Below, piece by piece: positions 44,018-56,290 of a stretch of DNA of 64,000 nucleotides. The notes below the pieces were generated by a model. That model made no database searches. It had not been told where the DNA came from and saw only the letters and a list, made by a program, of their open reading frames with translations. The DNA comes from Pantoea sp. SoEX (GTDB lineage Bacteria > Pseudomonadota > Gammaproteobacteria > Enterobacterales > Enterobacteriaceae). The stretch covers positions 62,001 through 126,000 of the forward strand of contig NZ_SZZT01000001.1 of assembly GCF_009829945.1 (NCBI RefSeq), read 5' to 3'. Both the position numbers and the translations under genes were made by a program. Every line of letters begins with the position of its first letter. Position 1 is the first letter of the stretch.

Positions 44018-45817
44018 ATGACAAAATTATCCAAATACAACCTAATACCACCATTGTGGCAAAATCATAATAATTTATATGATCCTATAATTAATGACTT
44101 ACATAATGAATTCGGATCGGATTGTTTTACTATACAATCAACTAATATTGGATCTTTGGTATTATGGATTAAAAAAGATAGATTGTTAAACATAATTAAA
44201 TTTTTAAGAAATGTTCCTGGACAATATTTAATGCTATATGACTTACATGGCATAGACGAAAGGTTACGTTCTAAAAGAAATAATTTACCTAATGCTGATT
44301 TCTGTGTTTTTTATCATTTATTATCTATTGAACGCAATAAAGATATCATCATAAAGGTAGCTATATTTGAAGAGGATTTACGTCTCCCTACTATTACCAA
44401 TATTTTTATTAACGCTAATTGGTACGAACGCGAAACATGGGAAATGTTTGGTATTGTCTTTGATGGTCACCCTCATCTTACTAGAATTCTTATGCCACAA
44501 ACATGGAAAGGACATCCTTTACGTAAAGATTATCCAGCACGTGCTACTGAATCAGATCCTTTTGTTCTTACGAAAAAACAAGAAGATTTAGAAATGGATG
44601 CTCTTACCATCAAACCAGAAGAATGGGGAATGAAGCGGAGAAATGATAACGAAGATTTTATGTTTTTAAATATGGGTCCTAACCATCCATCAGTACATGG
44701 TGCATTTCGTATTTTTCTTCAATTAAACGGTGAGGAAATTGTAGATTGTATTCCTGATATAGGTTATCATCACCGTGGTGTAGAAAAAATGGGAGAACGT
44801 CAATCTTGGCACAGTTATATTCCTTATACTGATCGAGTTGAATATTTAGGCGGATGTATTAACGAAATGCCTTACATATTAGCAGTAGAAAAATTAGCTG
44901 GAATTACTGTACCAGAACGTGTGAATGTAATTCGTATTATGCTTTCTGAACTTTTTCGTATTAATAGTCATTTATTGTGTATTTCAACTTTTATTCAAGA
45001 TGTAGGTGCTATGACTCCTGTTTTTCTAGCATTTACAGATCGTCAAAAAATTTATGATATAATTGAAGCTATTACTGGTGCTCGCATGCATCCAGCTTGG
45101 TTTCGTATAGGAGGATTAGCTAATGATTTGCCTAAAGGCTGGGAACTTCTTTTAAAAAATTTTCTGGAATGGATACCTAAAAGAATAAAGCAATATAGTT
45201 TAGTTGCATTAAAAAATAAAATATTAATAAATAGATCACAAGGTATTGCTGTTTACAACAAAGAAGAAGCATTATCTTGGGGTACTACTGGTACCGGATT
45301 AAGAGCAACTGGACTTGATTTTGATGTTAGAAAATGGCGTCCTTATTCAGGATATGAATACTTTGATTTCGAAATTCCAATTGGTTCTGGAATTAGTGAT
45401 GCCTATACAAGAATAATTTTAAAAATAGAGGAAATATGGCAATCATTATCTATCTTAGATCAATGCTTAAAAAATATGCCTCAAGGACCATTTAAAGCAG
45501 ATCACCCCCTTACTACACCACCACCTAAAGAACAAACATTACAGCACATAGAAACTCTTGTTACGCATTTTCTTCATGTTTCCTGGGGACCTGTTATGCC
45601 TGATAACGAATCATTTCAAATGATTGAAGCTACCAAAGGAATTAATAGTTATTATTTAATAAGTGATGGTGGTACTATGAGTTATCGTACTCGAATAAGG
45701 ACTCCTAGTTTTCCTCATCTACAGCAAATACCTTCGGTAATTCGTGGAAGCATAATATCGGATTTAATTGTTTATTTAGGTAGTATAGATTTCGTTATGT
45801 CAGATGTGGATAGATAG
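44018..45817 (+). CDS. nuoCD: NADH-quinone oxidoreductase fused subunits C and D
   Basis: Peripheral arm subunits fused as in E. coli; the D part helps form the quinone site. 599 residues. C domain about 1-190 ([22 protein letters not shown]), D domain about 200-599 ([35 protein letters not shown], the C-terminal [18 protein letters not shown]). Intact and highly conserved. Followed by nuoE after 2 bases. Confidence 0.98.
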   Translation: MTKLSKYNLIPPLWQNHNNLYDPIINDLHNEFGSDCFTIQSTNIGSLVLWIKKDRLLNIIKFLRNVPGQYLMLYDLHGIDERLRSKRNNLPNADFCVFYHLLSIERNKDIIIKVAIFEEDLRLPTITNIFINANWYERETWEMFGIVFDGHPHLTRILMPQTWKGHPLRKDYPARATESDPFVLTKKQEDLEMDALTIKPEEWGMKRRNDNEDFMFLNMGPNHPSVHGAFRIFLQLNGEEIVDCIPDIGYHHRGVEKMGERQSWHSYIPYTDRVEYLGGCINEMPYILAVEKLAGITVPERVNVIRIMLSELFRINSHLLCISTFIQDVGAMTPVFLAFTDRQKIYDIIEAITGARMHPAWFRIGGLANDLPKGWELLLKNFLEWIPKRIKQYSLVALKNKILINRSQGIAVYNKEEALSWGTTGTGLRATGLDFDVRKWRPYSGYEYFDFEIPIGSGISDAYTRIILKIEEIWQSLSILDQCLKNMPQGPFKADHPLTTPPPKEQTLQHIETLVTHFLHVSWGPVMPDNESFQMIEATKGINSYYLISDGGTMSYRTRIRTPSFPHLQQIPSVIRGSIISDLIVYLGSIDFVMSDVDR

Positions 45818-45819
45818 TT

Positions 45820-46335
45820 ATGTCTAATAAAATAATACCAGTAAAAATGATTAATCAAAAAGAATTATTCATATTAAGTGAAGAAGAATATTGTTCTATT
45901 GAAGAAGAAAAAAATTTTTACGAAAATAGTCGTGCTGTATGTATAGAAGCGTTAAAAATAGTGCAAAAAAAAAGAGGTTGGGTATGTGATGATGGAATTA
46001 GAGATATAGCGAAGATACTAAATATTTCCTATAGTGAAGTAGAAGGTGTAGCAACTTTTTATAGTCAGATATTTAGAAAACCTGTTGGTCGTCACATAAT
46101 ACGTTATTGTGATAGTGTAGTTTGCTATATTAACGGATATATGGATATTAAACTAAAATTGGAGAAAAAATTAAATATTAAACCTGGTAAAACTACTTTA
46201 GATAATAGATTTACTTTATTACCTGTTTGTTGTTTAGGAAATTGTGATAAAGGACCAACTATTATGATAGATGAAGAAACATATGTTAGATTAAAAATAG
46301 AAGATATAGATGTTATGTTGGAAAAATACCAATGA
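45820..46335 (+). CDS. nuoE: NADH-quinone oxidoreductase subunit E
   Basis: Thioredoxin-fold subunit carrying the [2Fe-2S] cluster N1a. 171 residues (E. coli 166). Four cysteine ligands are recognisable in [10 protein letters not shown] and [14 protein letters not shown] nine-A run lies in frame at 45965-45973. The stop overlaps the nuoF start as ATGA (46332-46335). Confidence 0.96.
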   Translation: MSNKIIPVKMINQKELFILSEEEYCSIEEEKNFYENSRAVCIEALKIVQKKRGWVCDDGIRDIAKILNISYSEVEGVATFYSQIFRKPVGRHIIRYCDSVVCYINGYMDIKLKLEKKLNIKPGKTTLDNRFTLLPVCCLGNCDKGPTIMIDEETYVRLKIEDIDVMLEKYQ

Positions 46336-47684
46336 AGAAAAAAAAAATTATTTATACTTCTGAAACACATCCTTTAACCTGGAGATTACACGCTGATAAA
46401 AAACCAATATGGATTAATGATTATTGTAATAAAAATGGATATATGGGTGCAAAAAAAGCTTTACAATCTATGTCTCCTGATGAAATTATATCTTTAATTA
46501 AAGAATCTGGTTTAAAAGGACGTGGTGGTGCTGGTTTTCCGACAGGAATTAAATGGAGTTTAATGCCAAAAGACGAATCTCTTAAGATACGCTACGTAAT
46601 ATGCAACGCTGATGAAATGGAACCGGGAACTTATAAAGATCGATTACTTATGGAACAAATGCCGCATCAGTTAATTGAAGGAATGATAATTACTGCTTTT
46701 GCACTAAAAGCTTATAGAGGTTATATTTTTTTACGCTGTGAATATATTGAAGCATCAGTTAACTTGCGTCGGGCTATTATTGAAGCAAATCAAGCAAATT
46801 TTTTAGGTAAAAATATCTTTGGTACTGATTTTAGTTTCGAATTAATTTTACATACAGGTGCAGGTCGTTATATATGTGGAGAAGAAACTGCATTAATTAA
46901 TTCTTTAGAAGGAAGACGTGCTAATCCTAGAGCTAAACCACCTTTTCCAGCTAATATAGGATTATGGGGCAAACCAACATGTGTGAATAATGTTGAAACA
47001 ATATCAAATATACCAGCTATTGTATTTAATGGTGTGAATTGGTATAAGAACATTTCTAATAGTGAAGATACTGGTACCAAAATAATGGGTTTTTCAGGAA
47101 GAGTTAAAAATCCTGGACTTTGGGAATTGCCTTTTGGGATTACAGCACAGGAGATACTTGAAGAATATGCAGGAGGAATGTCAGATGGTTTACATTTTAA
47201 AGCTTGGCAACCAGGAGGTGCAAGTACAGATTTTTTAACTAAAAAACATTTGAACTTACCTATGGAATTTTCTAGTATTAACAAAGCTGGTAGTCGTTTA
47301 GGAACTGCAATGGCTATGGTTATAGATCATAAAATCAATATGGTTTCTTTACTAATTAATATTGAAGAATTTTTTGCTAGAGAATCTTGTGGTTGGTGTA
47401 CTCCTTGTCGTGAAGGTTTACCATGGAGCGTAAAAATTTTACGCGCTTTAGAAAACAAACAAGGTATTCCAGGAGATATAGAAATGTTACAACAAATTTG
47501 CAATCAATTAAGTGCAGGAAAAACTTTTTGTGCACATGCTCCTGGTGCTATAGAACCTTTACAAAGTGCAATAAAGTATTTTCGTGAAGAATTTGAAGAA
47601 GGCATTTTATTAAAATCTTTCAGCAACACCAAATCTATTAATGGTATTATACCAAATACTTTAAATATAAATACAGTTCTATAA
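46332..47684 (+). CDS. nuoF: NADH-quinone oxidoreductase subunit F
   Basis: NADH- and FMN-binding subunit with cluster N3, the entry point for electrons. 450 residues (E. coli 445). [13 protein letters not shown] and the glycine-rich [19 protein letters not shown] bind [17 protein letters not shown] plus a later Cys (KTFCAHAPG) hold N3. The second to fifth codons include a run of ten A (46338-46347), the longest such run I noticed inside a gene here. Translationally coupled to nuoE. Confidence 0.97.
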   Translation: MKKKKIIYTSETHPLTWRLHADKKPIWINDYCNKNGYMGAKKALQSMSPDEIISLIKESGLKGRGGAGFPTGIKWSLMPKDESLKIRYVICNADEMEPGTYKDRLLMEQMPHQLIEGMIITAFALKAYRGYIFLRCEYIEASVNLRRAIIEANQANFLGKNIFGTDFSFELILHTGAGRYICGEETALINSLEGRRANPRAKPPFPANIGLWGKPTCVNNVETISNIPAIVFNGVNWYKNISNSEDTGTKIMGFSGRVKNPGLWELPFGITAQEILEEYAGGMSDGLHFKAWQPGGASTDFLTKKHLNLPMEFSSINKAGSRLGTAMAMVIDHKINMVSLLINIEEFFARESCGWCTPCREGLPWSVKILRALENKQGIPGDIEMLQQICNQLSAGKTFCAHAPGAIEPLQSAIKYFREEFEEGILLKSFSNTKSINGIIPNTLNINTVL

Positions 47685-47741
47685 TGTATTGTAAAAATAT
47701 TATGAATACTTATCTAATAATATTTATGGAAGAGAGTCACT

Positions 47742-50456
47742 ATGTCTATAATCCATGTAGACGGCAAAAAATATAAAGTAAACGAAAAGGACAACTTGTT
47801 ACAAGCTTGTTTATCTATTGGTTTTGATATTCCTTATTTTTGTTGGCATCCAGCACTTGGAAGCGTTGGAGCTTGTCGCCAATGCGCTATCAAGCAATTT
47901 CAAAATTCTGAGGATAAAATTGGTCGTCTTGTGATGTCTTGTATGACCCCAGTCTGTAATGGCAACATTATTTCAATAAATGATAATGAAGCAAAACAAT
48001 TTAGAAAAAATATCATAGAACTGTTAATGATACATCACCCTCATGACTGCCCTGTTTGTGAAGAGGGTGGTAATTGTCATTTACAAGATATGACAGTTAT
48101 GACTGGACATAAAATACGTCGTTATCGTTTCAAAAAACGCACATATCAAAATCAAGATTTAAGTCCATTTATATCTCATGAAATGAACCGTTGTATAACT
48201 TGCTATCGTTGTATACGTTACTATAATGATTATGCCGATGGTAAAAATTTAGGAGTTTATGGAGTAAATAATAATATTTATTTCGGTTGTGAGGAAGGTA
48301 AAATATTAGAGAGTGAGTTCTCTGGAAACTTAATTGAGATATGTCCAACTGGTGTATTCACTGATAAAACTAGCTTAAATAAATATAATCGTAAATGGGA
48401 CATACAATTTTCACCAAGTATATGCCAACATTGTGGTATTGGTTGTAATATTAGTATTGGTGAACGTTATGGTGAAATATGTAAAGTTGATAATCGTTAT
48501 AACAGTTCTATAAACCATTATTTTATTTGTGATATGGGACGGTTTAGTTATGATCATATAAATAACAAGTATCGTCCTAACCAACCTATGTATCTACAAG
48601 ATCATAGCTGGCATAAACTTAGCTTAGAACAAGCAATTAATAAAAGTGTAGATATTATAAAAAAATCAAAAAGAATAATTGGGATTGGTTCTGCCCGTGC
48701 TAGTATTGAAAGTAATTTTGCGCTTAAAAAATTAGTAGGAAATGAAAATTTTTCTACCGGTGATTTAAAAAATGAAAAAATATGCATTGAAACTGTAATA
48801 AAAATACTTGGTGAAGGAGGAATATACACTCCTTCTACAAGTGAAATTGAAAATTATGATGCTATACTAATATTAGGTGAAGACGTTAGTCAAGTAGGGA
48901 CTCGTATTGCTCTTTCTATACGTCAAGCCATAAAGAAAAAAAGAAAGGAAATAGCTGAGCAAAATAAAATACCTGAATGGCATTCATCAGCAGTTTATAA
49001 TATCGGCCAACATAATAAATATCCATTATTTTTAACTTGTGTTGAAAAAACTGGACTTGATGATTTAGCTACTTGGAGTTGTTATGCAACTATTGAAGAT
49101 CAAGCACGTTTTGGTTTTGCTGTGGCTCACGCATTATTTTCAGAAGCACCTTTTGATGATTTAGGAAACTATAATCTCAAAAATCAAGTATGTCAAATAG
49201 CACAAGTTTTAATTAATGCTAAAAAACCATTAATTATATCGGGAACTCATTCTGGTTCTGTTGAAATTATAGAAGCAGCAGCTAATATAGCTACAGCTTT
49301 GAAATATAAAGGAAGAGAAGTGGGAATCACATTACTAGTTAGTAATGTGAATAGCATTGGAATTAACTTAATTGGTGGTAACGATTTAGAAACTTCTTTA
49401 GAACAGTTTAATAAAGGTGAAGCTGATTTATTATTAGTAATGGAAAAAGACCTATATAGATATGCACCTAAATCTTTGATAGATACTGTATTATCTAATC
49501 CTAATAATGTGATTGTTATAGATCACCAAAATACTTGGACATCAAAAAAGGCTGGATTAATACTATCAACTGCTAGTTATGCAGAAAGTAGTGGAACTGT
49601 AATTAACAATGAAGGAAGGGCTCAACGTTTTTTCCAGGTATACGATCCTGCATATTATAATAATAAGGTTATAATGCCTACTAGCTGGTATTGGTTACAT
49701 GCTATTTATAGCAAAATTCAAAAAACAGAATTAAATTGGAAGAATTTGGATGATGTAATTGATTGTATAATTAAAGAATTACCACACCTAAAAGATATTA
49801 AATACGCAGCTCCTGATTCTAATTTTCGAGTTCATGGACAAAAATTAGCACGTATCCCATTTCGAGCTAGTGGTCGTACAGCAGTGCGTGCTGATATAAG
49901 TGTACATGAACCACGTCAACCTCAGGATTCTAACACTATGTTTGCCTTTTCTATGGAAGGAAATAATGAATCAAGACGACCATGTTCACAAATTCCTTTT
50001 GTTTGGTCACCTGGATGGAATTCTAATCAAGCTTGGAATAAATTTCAAGATCCAATAGGAGGAAATCTATATAATGGTGATCCTGGTATAAGAATTTTTC
50101 AAAATGATGGTAAAAAATATCTTGCATGGTTTAAATTTAATAAATCTATTAGTAATGGTATGCGTTTAGTACCAATTTATCACTTTATATCAAGTAAAGA
50201 AATGTTTCAATATTCTTCAATATTGAGTAATCTAAAATTTAAACGTGTATTAACATTTAACACCAGAGATGCAATTAAACTGGGTTTTAACGAAGGAAAT
50301 ATGGTGGAATTCAATTGTATCAATGAAAAATGGCGTTTTAAGATACAACTTTCTTCTACTTTACATCCTGGTCTATTAGGTATACCCATAGGTATGCCAG
50401 GAATACCATTATTTTTGATAAATAAACAAATACAAGATTTACGGATAGTAGAGTAA
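47742..50456 (+). CDS. nuoG: NADH-quinone oxidoreductase subunit G
   Basis: Large peripheral subunit. 904 residues (E. coli 908). The N-terminal ferredoxin-like part has C-x-C ligands ([23 protein letters not shown]) for N1b, then [18 protein letters not shown] with the His ligand of N5, [12 protein letters not shown] and EICPTGVF for N4. The N7 cluster site is also kept ([11 protein letters not shown] ... FICDMG). The rest is the molybdopterin-oxidoreductase-like fold without cofactor. Its stop overlaps the nuoH start by one base. Confidence 0.97.
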   Translation: MSIIHVDGKKYKVNEKDNLLQACLSIGFDIPYFCWHPALGSVGACRQCAIKQFQNSEDKIGRLVMSCMTPVCNGNIISINDNEAKQFRKNIIELLMIHHPHDCPVCEEGGNCHLQDMTVMTGHKIRRYRFKKRTYQNQDLSPFISHEMNRCITCYRCIRYYNDYADGKNLGVYGVNNNIYFGCEEGKILESEFSGNLIEICPTGVFTDKTSLNKYNRKWDIQFSPSICQHCGIGCNISIGERYGEICKVDNRYNSSINHYFICDMGRFSYDHINNKYRPNQPMYLQDHSWHKLSLEQAINKSVDIIKKSKRIIGIGSARASIESNFALKKLVGNENFSTGDLKNEKICIETVIKILGEGGIYTPSTSEIENYDAILILGEDVSQVGTRIALSIRQAIKKKRKEIAEQNKIPEWHSSAVYNIGQHNKYPLFLTCVEKTGLDDLATWSCYATIEDQARFGFAVAHALFSEAPFDDLGNYNLKNQVCQIAQVLINAKKPLIISGTHSGSVEIIEAAANIATALKYKGREVGITLLVSNVNSIGINLIGGNDLETSLEQFNKGEADLLLVMEKDLYRYAPKSLIDTVLSNPNNVIVIDHQNTWTSKKAGLILSTASYAESSGTVINNEGRAQRFFQVYDPAYYNNKVIMPTSWYWLHAIYSKIQKTELNWKNLDDVIDCIIKELPHLKDIKYAAPDSNFRVHGQKLARIPFRASGRTAVRADISVHEPRQPQDSNTMFAFSMEGNNESRRPCSQIPFVWSPGWNSNQAWNKFQDPIGGNLYNGDPGIRIFQNDGKKYLAWFKFNKSISNGMRLVPIYHFISSKEMFQYSSILSNLKFKRVLTFNTRDAIKLGFNEGNMVEFNCINEKWRFKIQLSSTLHPGLLGIPIGMPGIPLFLINKQIQDLRIVE

Positions 50457-51430
50457 TGAGTAATATATTTATAGACAGTACAAATATAATATCACACATA
50501 CTTAAAGCTATTGTAATTTTTTTTATATTACTTTCTTTGGGTTCTTCTATCATTTTTTATGAACGTCGTTTATTGAGTTTATTTCAAAATCGTTATGGTC
50601 CTAATCGCGTTGGATGGGAAGGATCATTACAGTTATTAGCTGATATGATCAAAATTCTTTTTAAAGAAGATTGGCTTCCAACATTTTCTGATAAAATATT
50701 TTTTGTAATAGCGCCAATTATCTCTTTTATTTCTATATTATTAGTTTTTGCAATAATACCTGTTTCGCCTAATTGGATAGTTATTAATTTAAATATTGGT
50801 TTATTGTTTTTTTTGATGATGGCAGGATTATCAGTTTATGGTGTATTATTTGCCGGTTGGTCAAGTAACAATAAATACTCTTTACTTGGTGCTGTAAGAG
50901 CTGCTGCACAAACTTTAAGTTATGAAATATTTCTTGGTTTATCTATTATGGGTGTAGTTATTCAATGTGGCTCATTTAATATGTGTGATATTGTTAAATA
51001 TCAAGAAAATTTATGGAATATTATCCCACAGTTTTTAGGATTTTTAACTTTTTGTATTGCTGGCAATGCAGTTTGTCATCGTTTTCCTTTTGATCAACCC
51101 GAATCTGAACAAGAATTAGCTGGTGGTTATCATATTGAATATTCAGGAATGAAATTTGGAATGTTTTTCATTGGTGAATATATAGCGATGACTACTATTT
51201 CTGCAATAATAGTAACTTTATTCTTAGGTGGTTGGCATGGACCATTTTTATTACCTTGTATATGGTTTGGTATTAAGACGATATTTTGTATAACAATGTT
51301 TATTTTAGTACGCGGTTCATTACCTCGTCCAAGATATGATCAAATATTATCATTTGGATGGAAAATATGTTTACCCTTAACTTTAATTAACTTATTAACA
51401 ACTGCTGCATTAGTTCTTTATACCGGTTAA
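50456..51430 (+). CDS. nuoH: NADH-quinone oxidoreductase subunit H
   Basis: Membrane subunit forming the quinone chamber with NuoB and NuoCD. 324 residues (E. coli 325). About eight helices; [51 protein letters not shown] and [11 protein letters not shown] are the conserved loops. Starts on TAATG shared with nuoG. Confidence 0.97.
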   Translation: MSNIFIDSTNIISHILKAIVIFFILLSLGSSIIFYERRLLSLFQNRYGPNRVGWEGSLQLLADMIKILFKEDWLPTFSDKIFFVIAPIISFISILLVFAIIPVSPNWIVINLNIGLLFFLMMAGLSVYGVLFAGWSSNNKYSLLGAVRAAAQTLSYEIFLGLSIMGVVIQCGSFNMCDIVKYQENLWNIIPQFLGFLTFCIAGNAVCHRFPFDQPESEQELAGGYHIEYSGMKFGMFFIGEYIAMTTISAIIVTLFLGGWHGPFLLPCIWFGIKTIFCITMFILVRGSLPRPRYDQILSFGWKICLPLTLINLLTTAALVLYTG

Positions 51431-51444
51431 TAAAGGATAATAAC

Positions 51445-51987
51445 ATGAATTTAAAAGATATTATTGTTGGTATAGGAACGATAATACGTAGTATATTTTT
51501 AACAAGTATGAATGCTTTTTCGAAACGTGAAACTCAGTTATATCCCGAAGAAAAAGTATATTTATCTCCACGTTATAGAGGAAGAATTGTATTAACTCGT
51601 GATCCAGATGGACAAGAGCGCTGCGTTGCTTGTAATTTATGTTCAGTTGCTTGTCCAGTTGGATGTATTGCTTTAAAAAAAAATGAAACTTCTGATGGAC
51701 GTTGGTATCCAAAATTCTTCAGAATTAATTTTTCAAGATGTATATTTTGTGGCTTATGTGAAGAAGCTTGTCCAACTACCGCAATTCAGCTAATACCAGA
51801 TTTTGAACTTAGTGAATTTAACAGGCAAGAATTAGTTTATGAAAAAGATGATTTATTAATTTCTGGTCCTGGAAAATATCCAAATTATAATTTTTATAGA
51901 ATGACAGGTATAACAATTAAGGGAAAAAATAAAGGTGAGGCTGAAGAAGAAGAAATTCCTATTGATGTAAAAAATTTATTACCTTAA
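51445..51987 (+). CDS. nuoI: NADH-quinone oxidoreductase subunit I
   Basis: Two [4Fe-4S] clusters (N6a, N6b) linking the peripheral arm to N2. 180 residues, equal to E. coli. Two ferredoxin motifs: [12 protein letters not shown] and [18 protein letters not shown] ribosome site. A nine-A run lies in frame at 51675-51683, between the motifs. Confidence 0.97.
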   Translation: MNLKDIIVGIGTIIRSIFLTSMNAFSKRETQLYPEEKVYLSPRYRGRIVLTRDPDGQERCVACNLCSVACPVGCIALKKNETSDGRWYPKFFRINFSRCIFCGLCEEACPTTAIQLIPDFELSEFNRQELVYEKDDLLISGPGKYPNYNFYRMTGITIKGKNKGEAEEEEIPIDVKNLLP

Positions 51988-51997
51988 GGAGTAATAG

Positions 51998-52516
51998 GTG
52001 CAAGAATTTATATTTTATTTTTTTAGCGCACTGGCAATAATTACTACTTTATGTGCTGTTGTTAATACTAATCCAATATATACGTTATTATATTTGATTA
52101 TTTCTTTCATATCAATTGCTTGCATTTATTTTTTAATAGGAGCCTACTTCATTGGTGCATTAGAGATTATTATATATACTGGTGCAATCATGGTTTTATT
52201 TGTTTTTGTAATCATGATGTTGAATCTTGGAAAAATTACTAAAAAAGAAGTAGAACATCAATGGTTAAAATCTTCTACATGGATTGTTCCAATTATTGTA
52301 TCTATTTTATTACTGGCTATAATCATAATTTCCATATTAAATAATAAAAATACAAATATTAGTAACAAAATATTTAATTTAAAAGAAATAGGTATTAATT
52401 TATTTGGTCGATATATGATACTAGTAGAATTAATTTCAGTACTACTTTTAGCTGGGTTAATAGTTTCGTTACATATTGGTCGAAAAAATAACAAAGAAAA
52501 ATTATTCCGTAAATAA
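51998..52516 (+). CDS. nuoJ: NADH-quinone oxidoreductase subunit J
   Basis: Membrane subunit in the proton path. 172 residues (E. coli 184) from a GTG start with AAGGAG 7 bases upstream. LGAYF-type segment LIGAYFIGALEIIIYTGAIM and VLFVFVIMMLNLG are strongly conserved; the C-terminus is shorter and divergent. Five hydrophobic helices. Confidence 0.95.
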   Translation: MQEFIFYFFSALAIITTLCAVVNTNPIYTLLYLIISFISIACIYFLIGAYFIGALEIIIYTGAIMVLFVFVIMMLNLGKITKKEVEHQWLKSSTWIVPIIVSILLLAIIIISILNNKNTNISNKIFNLKEIGINLFGRYMILVELISVLLLAGLIVSLHIGRKNNKEKLFRK

Positions 52517-52550
52517 TAAATTTGGCAAAAAAAATCAATAAGGTGTTTTC

Positions 52551-52850
52551 GTGATCAATTTACAACATGGATTAATCCTTGCTACTATATTATTTTTAAT
52601 CGGATTGACTACTTTAATGATACGTAGAAATCTAATATTTATTTTAGTTGGTTTAGAGATAATGATAAATGCTGCTGCATTAGCTTTAGTGTTTGCAGGT
52701 AGTTTTTGGGGAAATATTGATGGTCAAATAATGTACATAATGGCAATTAGTATTGCTGCTTCTGAAGCTAGTATTTGTTTAGCACTTTTAATTCAATTAC
52801 ATCGCTATGGATCTTTGAATGTTGATTCTATGAGTGAGATGAGAGGATGA
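52551..52850 (+). CDS. nuoK: NADH-quinone oxidoreductase subunit K
   Basis: Small three-helix membrane subunit (MrpC-like). 99 residues (E. coli 100), GTG start with AAGGTG upstream. The conserved membrane glutamates are in [13 protein letters not shown] and [12 protein letters not shown]. Overlaps nuoL by ATGA (52847-52850). Confidence 0.96.
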   Translation: MINLQHGLILATILFLIGLTTLMIRRNLIFILVGLEIMINAAALALVFAGSFWGNIDGQIMYIMAISIAASEASICLALLIQLHRYGSLNVDSMSEMRG

Positions 52851-54685
52851 ATCTTATATATTTAACCATCATATTTCCATTTTTAGGATTTCTGTTATTA
52901 TCTTTTTCTAATGGTTATTATTCAGACAGAATATCGGCATTAATTGGAGTAGGTTCAATAGGGTTATCAGGAATTATAACAGTATTAGTAGGATATGATT
53001 TTTTTCTACATAATCAAACATCATATTCTCAATTTTTATGGAATTGGATACACGTAAATAAATTAAATATAAGTGTTAAATTAATATTAGATGGTTTATC
53101 TTTATCGATGCTATCAGTAGTAACTGGTATAGGATTTTTAATTCATTTGTTTTCATCATGGTATATGCAAGGAAAAGAAGGTTATTCTCGTTTCTTTGCA
53201 TATACTAATCTGTTCATTGCTAGTATGATTATACTAATATTAGCTGATAATCTACTTCTTATGTTTCTTGGATGGGAATGTGTAGGTTTTTGTTCTTATC
53301 TCCTAATAGGATTTTATTATAATCAATTAAAAAATTGTCAATCAGCTCTAAAAGCTTTCATAATTACAAGAATAGGAGATATTTTTTTAATAGTTGCATT
53401 AATTATTGTATTTAATCAAATGGGGACATTAGATTTTTCTGAAATATCGCATTTAGTAATTTCAAAATTTTCTAATAACGATTACATAATTCATATAATT
53501 ACATTACTTTTATTAGCTGGTGCAATAGGAAAATCAGCACAATTACCTCTACAAACATGGTTACCTGATGCTATGGTTGGTCCCACACCAGTTTCAGCAT
53601 TAATTCATGCAGCAACTATGGTTACAGCAGGAGTATATTTGATTGCTCGTACCTACGATTTATTTCTTTTGACTCCAGAAGTATTAAATTTGGTAAGTAT
53701 AATTGGTGCCATTACTTTAATTTTAGCAAGCTGCTCTGCTATAGTTCAAACTGATGTTAAGCGTATTCTTGCATATTCTACTATGAGCCAAATTGGATAC
53801 ATGTTTTTAGCATTGGGTTTAACAGCTTGGAAAGCTGCTATTTTTCATCTAATAACTCATGCATTTTTTAAAGCGTTATTATTTTTGTCAGCAGGATCTC
53901 TAATAACATCTTGTAATCATCAACAAAATATTTTTAAAATGGGAGGTTTAAAGAAAAATTTACCTTTTTTATATATTTGTTTTTTAATAGGTGGCGCTTC
54001 TTTATCTTCTATTCCTATAATTACTGCAGGTTTTTATAGTAAAAAAAATATTATATTTACCACGTTAGCTACTAATAATATTACTTTAATGTTAATTTGT
54101 TTATTTGGTACATTATTAACATCTATATATACATTTCGTATGATTTTTACTATATTTCATGGCAAAGAAAAAATAAAAGTACAACAGAATACAAGTATTA
54201 ATCATTATATTCCATTAATTGTTTTATTATTACTTTCAACATGTATTGGTGCATTATGTGTTCCACCTTTAGACAAGGTGTTTCCAGAGAACAACTTTAA
54301 TGAAACCGGTACATGGATATTAGAAATAATTTCTAGCATATTAATTTTTATTGGAATTTTAATAGCTGCTATCTTACATTCAAATAGATATAATATGATA
54401 ATAAACAGAATAACAAATAGTTATTTAGGTAATTTTATTTATGTTTTATGGCATAAAGGTTGGGGTTTTGATTTAATTTATGATAAATTATTTGTTAAGA
54501 CATATCTATTAATTGCGTCGATTATTAGACCAGATCCTTTGAATATTTTATTAAATTATTTAGGATCACTTTTATGTTTAATTAATAAAGGTTTATTGAT
54601 AATTGAAAACGGTTATTTACGATGGTACATTTTATCTCTAAGTATGGGGATGTTAGCTATAATTATTTTAATTTTTATGGTTTGA
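52847..54685 (+). CDS. nuoL: NADH-quinone oxidoreductase subunit L
   Basis: Distal antiporter-like proton pump with the long lateral helix. 612 residues (E. coli 613). [17 protein letters not shown], the lysine motif [35 protein letters not shown] and [14 protein letters not shown] are conserved. About 16 helices. Followed by nuoM. Confidence 0.97.
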   Translation: MNLIYLTIIFPFLGFLLLSFSNGYYSDRISALIGVGSIGLSGIITVLVGYDFFLHNQTSYSQFLWNWIHVNKLNISVKLILDGLSLSMLSVVTGIGFLIHLFSSWYMQGKEGYSRFFAYTNLFIASMIILILADNLLLMFLGWECVGFCSYLLIGFYYNQLKNCQSALKAFIITRIGDIFLIVALIIVFNQMGTLDFSEISHLVISKFSNNDYIIHIITLLLLAGAIGKSAQLPLQTWLPDAMVGPTPVSALIHAATMVTAGVYLIARTYDLFLLTPEVLNLVSIIGAITLILASCSAIVQTDVKRILAYSTMSQIGYMFLALGLTAWKAAIFHLITHAFFKALLFLSAGSLITSCNHQQNIFKMGGLKKNLPFLYICFLIGGASLSSIPIITAGFYSKKNIIFTTLATNNITLMLICLFGTLLTSIYTFRMIFTIFHGKEKIKVQQNTSINHYIPLIVLLLLSTCIGALCVPPLDKVFPENNFNETGTWILEIISSILIFIGILIAAILHSNRYNMIINRITNSYLGNFIYVLWHKGWGFDLIYDKLFVKTYLLIASIIRPDPLNILLNYLGSLLCLINKGLLIIENGYLRWYILSLSMGMLAIIILIFMV

Positions 54686-54763
54686 TTGATATTAAATGTA
54701 AATTTTAACATTTCATCAACATAAAAAAATAAATTGCAGATAACTTATAAAGGAATATACTCC

Positions 54764-56284
54764 GTGTTATTACCTTCTCTTGTTATAATTCCTTTTATTG
54801 GTGGCATATTATGTTGCCTATCGGGGTTTTTAAATTTCAAAATTCCTCGTTTTATTGCCTTGTTAACTACAATATCAATTTTATTAGTTTCTGTACAATT
54901 ATGGAAAGAAACTAATTATTCTATTATTCAACCACTTAATATTACTCAGTGGCAACTGCATTTTTGCTTACAATGGATTCCACGGTTTGGTATTAATTTC
55001 AATTTAGCATTAGATGGGATTTCTTTACTTATGTTAATGCTAACCGGACTACTAGGCATCCTTTCAGTATTATGTGAATGGAATGAAAATAAAAAGTATC
55101 AGGGATTTTTTTATTTAAATTTGATGTGGATTATTGGCGGTATTATTGGTGTTTTACTTTCTATCGATATGTTCTTATTTTTCTTTTTTTGGGAAATTAT
55201 GTTAATTCCTATGTGCTTTCTTATTTCATTTTGGGGTAATGAAGCTTCTACTACTAAAATAAGAGTTAATGCAGCTACTAAATTTTTTATATATACTCAA
55301 ATTTCTGGTTTATTTATGTTAGTAGCAATTATTGGTTTAGCTTTTACTTATTATCAATCAACTGGAGTATGGAATTTTAATTATGAACAATTATTAAAAA
55401 CTTCTATGTCTCATAATATAGAATATATTTTAATGTTAGGTATTTTTATTGCATTTGCTATAAAATTACCTATAGTACCATTTCATGGTTGGTTATTAGA
55501 TACGCAAAGTCAAACTTCTAACTCCGGTTCTATAGATTTAGTAGGAATATTGATAAAAACTTCTGTTTATGGTCTAATAAGATTTAGTATACCTTTGTTT
55601 CCAAATGTATTATCTGAATTTGCTCCCATTGAGATATGCTTAGGAATTATCAGTATTTTTTACGGAGCCTGGATGGCTTTTTCCCAGACTGATATTAAAC
55701 GTTTAATTGCTTTTTCTTCTATTTCCCATATGGGTTTTATTATGATTGCTATTGCTAATCATAGTGAGTTAGCAATTCAGGGAGCAATTATTCAAACAAT
55801 ATCTCACAGTATTTCATCAGCAGCACTGATTATCTTATTTGGTCAACTGTATAAACGGACAAATACCCGTGATATAACTAAGATGGCTGGATTATGGTCT
55901 AAAATAAATTGGATTCCTGGTTTATCATTATTTTTTATGGCTGCTAATTTGGGTTTACCTGGAACAGGAAATTTCATAGGTGAGTTTTTAATTTTAACTG
56001 GTAGTTTTAAAACAGCTCCAATCTCTGTTATTATAGCAACATTTGGTTTAGTATTTTCTTCAATTTATTCATTGGTTATGATTTACCGTATTTATTATGG
56101 AACATCATACTTAGATGGTATTTTACTAAAAATATCATTTAATGAATTTGTTACTATTAGCATATTAGCTGTTTTATTAGTATTATTAGGCATGTATCCG
56201 CAGCCTATTTTGGATACTTCGTTTGTTCCAATACATAATATTCAGAAATGGTTAGCTATTTCAGTTCCAACAACAAGGCTATGA
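54764..56284 (+). CDS. nuoM: NADH-quinone oxidoreductase subunit M
   Basis: Antiporter-like proton-pumping subunit. An open frame begins at a TTG at 54734, but E. coli NuoM (MLLPWLILIPFIGG) and an AAAGGA site support the GTG at 54764, 506 residues against 509. E144 (FWEIMLIP) and K234 (AIKLPIVPFHGW) are at their E. coli numbers. The loop that normally reads HGWLPDAHSQAP reads HGWLLDTQSQTS here, four or more changes in an otherwise near-invariant segment. C-terminal PQPILDTS is kept. Confidence 0.96.
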   Translation: MLLPSLVIIPFIGGILCCLSGFLNFKIPRFIALLTTISILLVSVQLWKETNYSIIQPLNITQWQLHFCLQWIPRFGINFNLALDGISLLMLMLTGLLGILSVLCEWNENKKYQGFFYLNLMWIIGGIIGVLLSIDMFLFFFFWEIMLIPMCFLISFWGNEASTTKIRVNAATKFFIYTQISGLFMLVAIIGLAFTYYQSTGVWNFNYEQLLKTSMSHNIEYILMLGIFIAFAIKLPIVPFHGWLLDTQSQTSNSGSIDLVGILIKTSVYGLIRFSIPLFPNVLSEFAPIEICLGIISIFYGAWMAFSQTDIKRLIAFSSISHMGFIMIAIANHSELAIQGAIIQTISHSISSAALIILFGQLYKRTNTRDITKMAGLWSKINWIPGLSLFFMAANLGLPGTGNFIGEFLILTGSFKTAPISVIIATFGLVFSSIYSLVMIYRIYYGTSYLDGILLKISFNEFVTISILAVLLVLLGMYPQPILDTSFVPIHNIQKWLAISVPTTRL

Positions 56285-56290
56285 TTTATC

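Noticed and set aside
46868-47284. 138-codon open frame antisense to nuoF
   Set aside because: Lies wholly inside the conserved nuoF coding region, has no ribosome site and resembles no family; a shadow of the real gene.
54734-54763. TTG start 10 codons upstream for nuoM
   Set aside because: The GTG at 54764 aligns with the E. coli start and has AAAGGA at the right distance.
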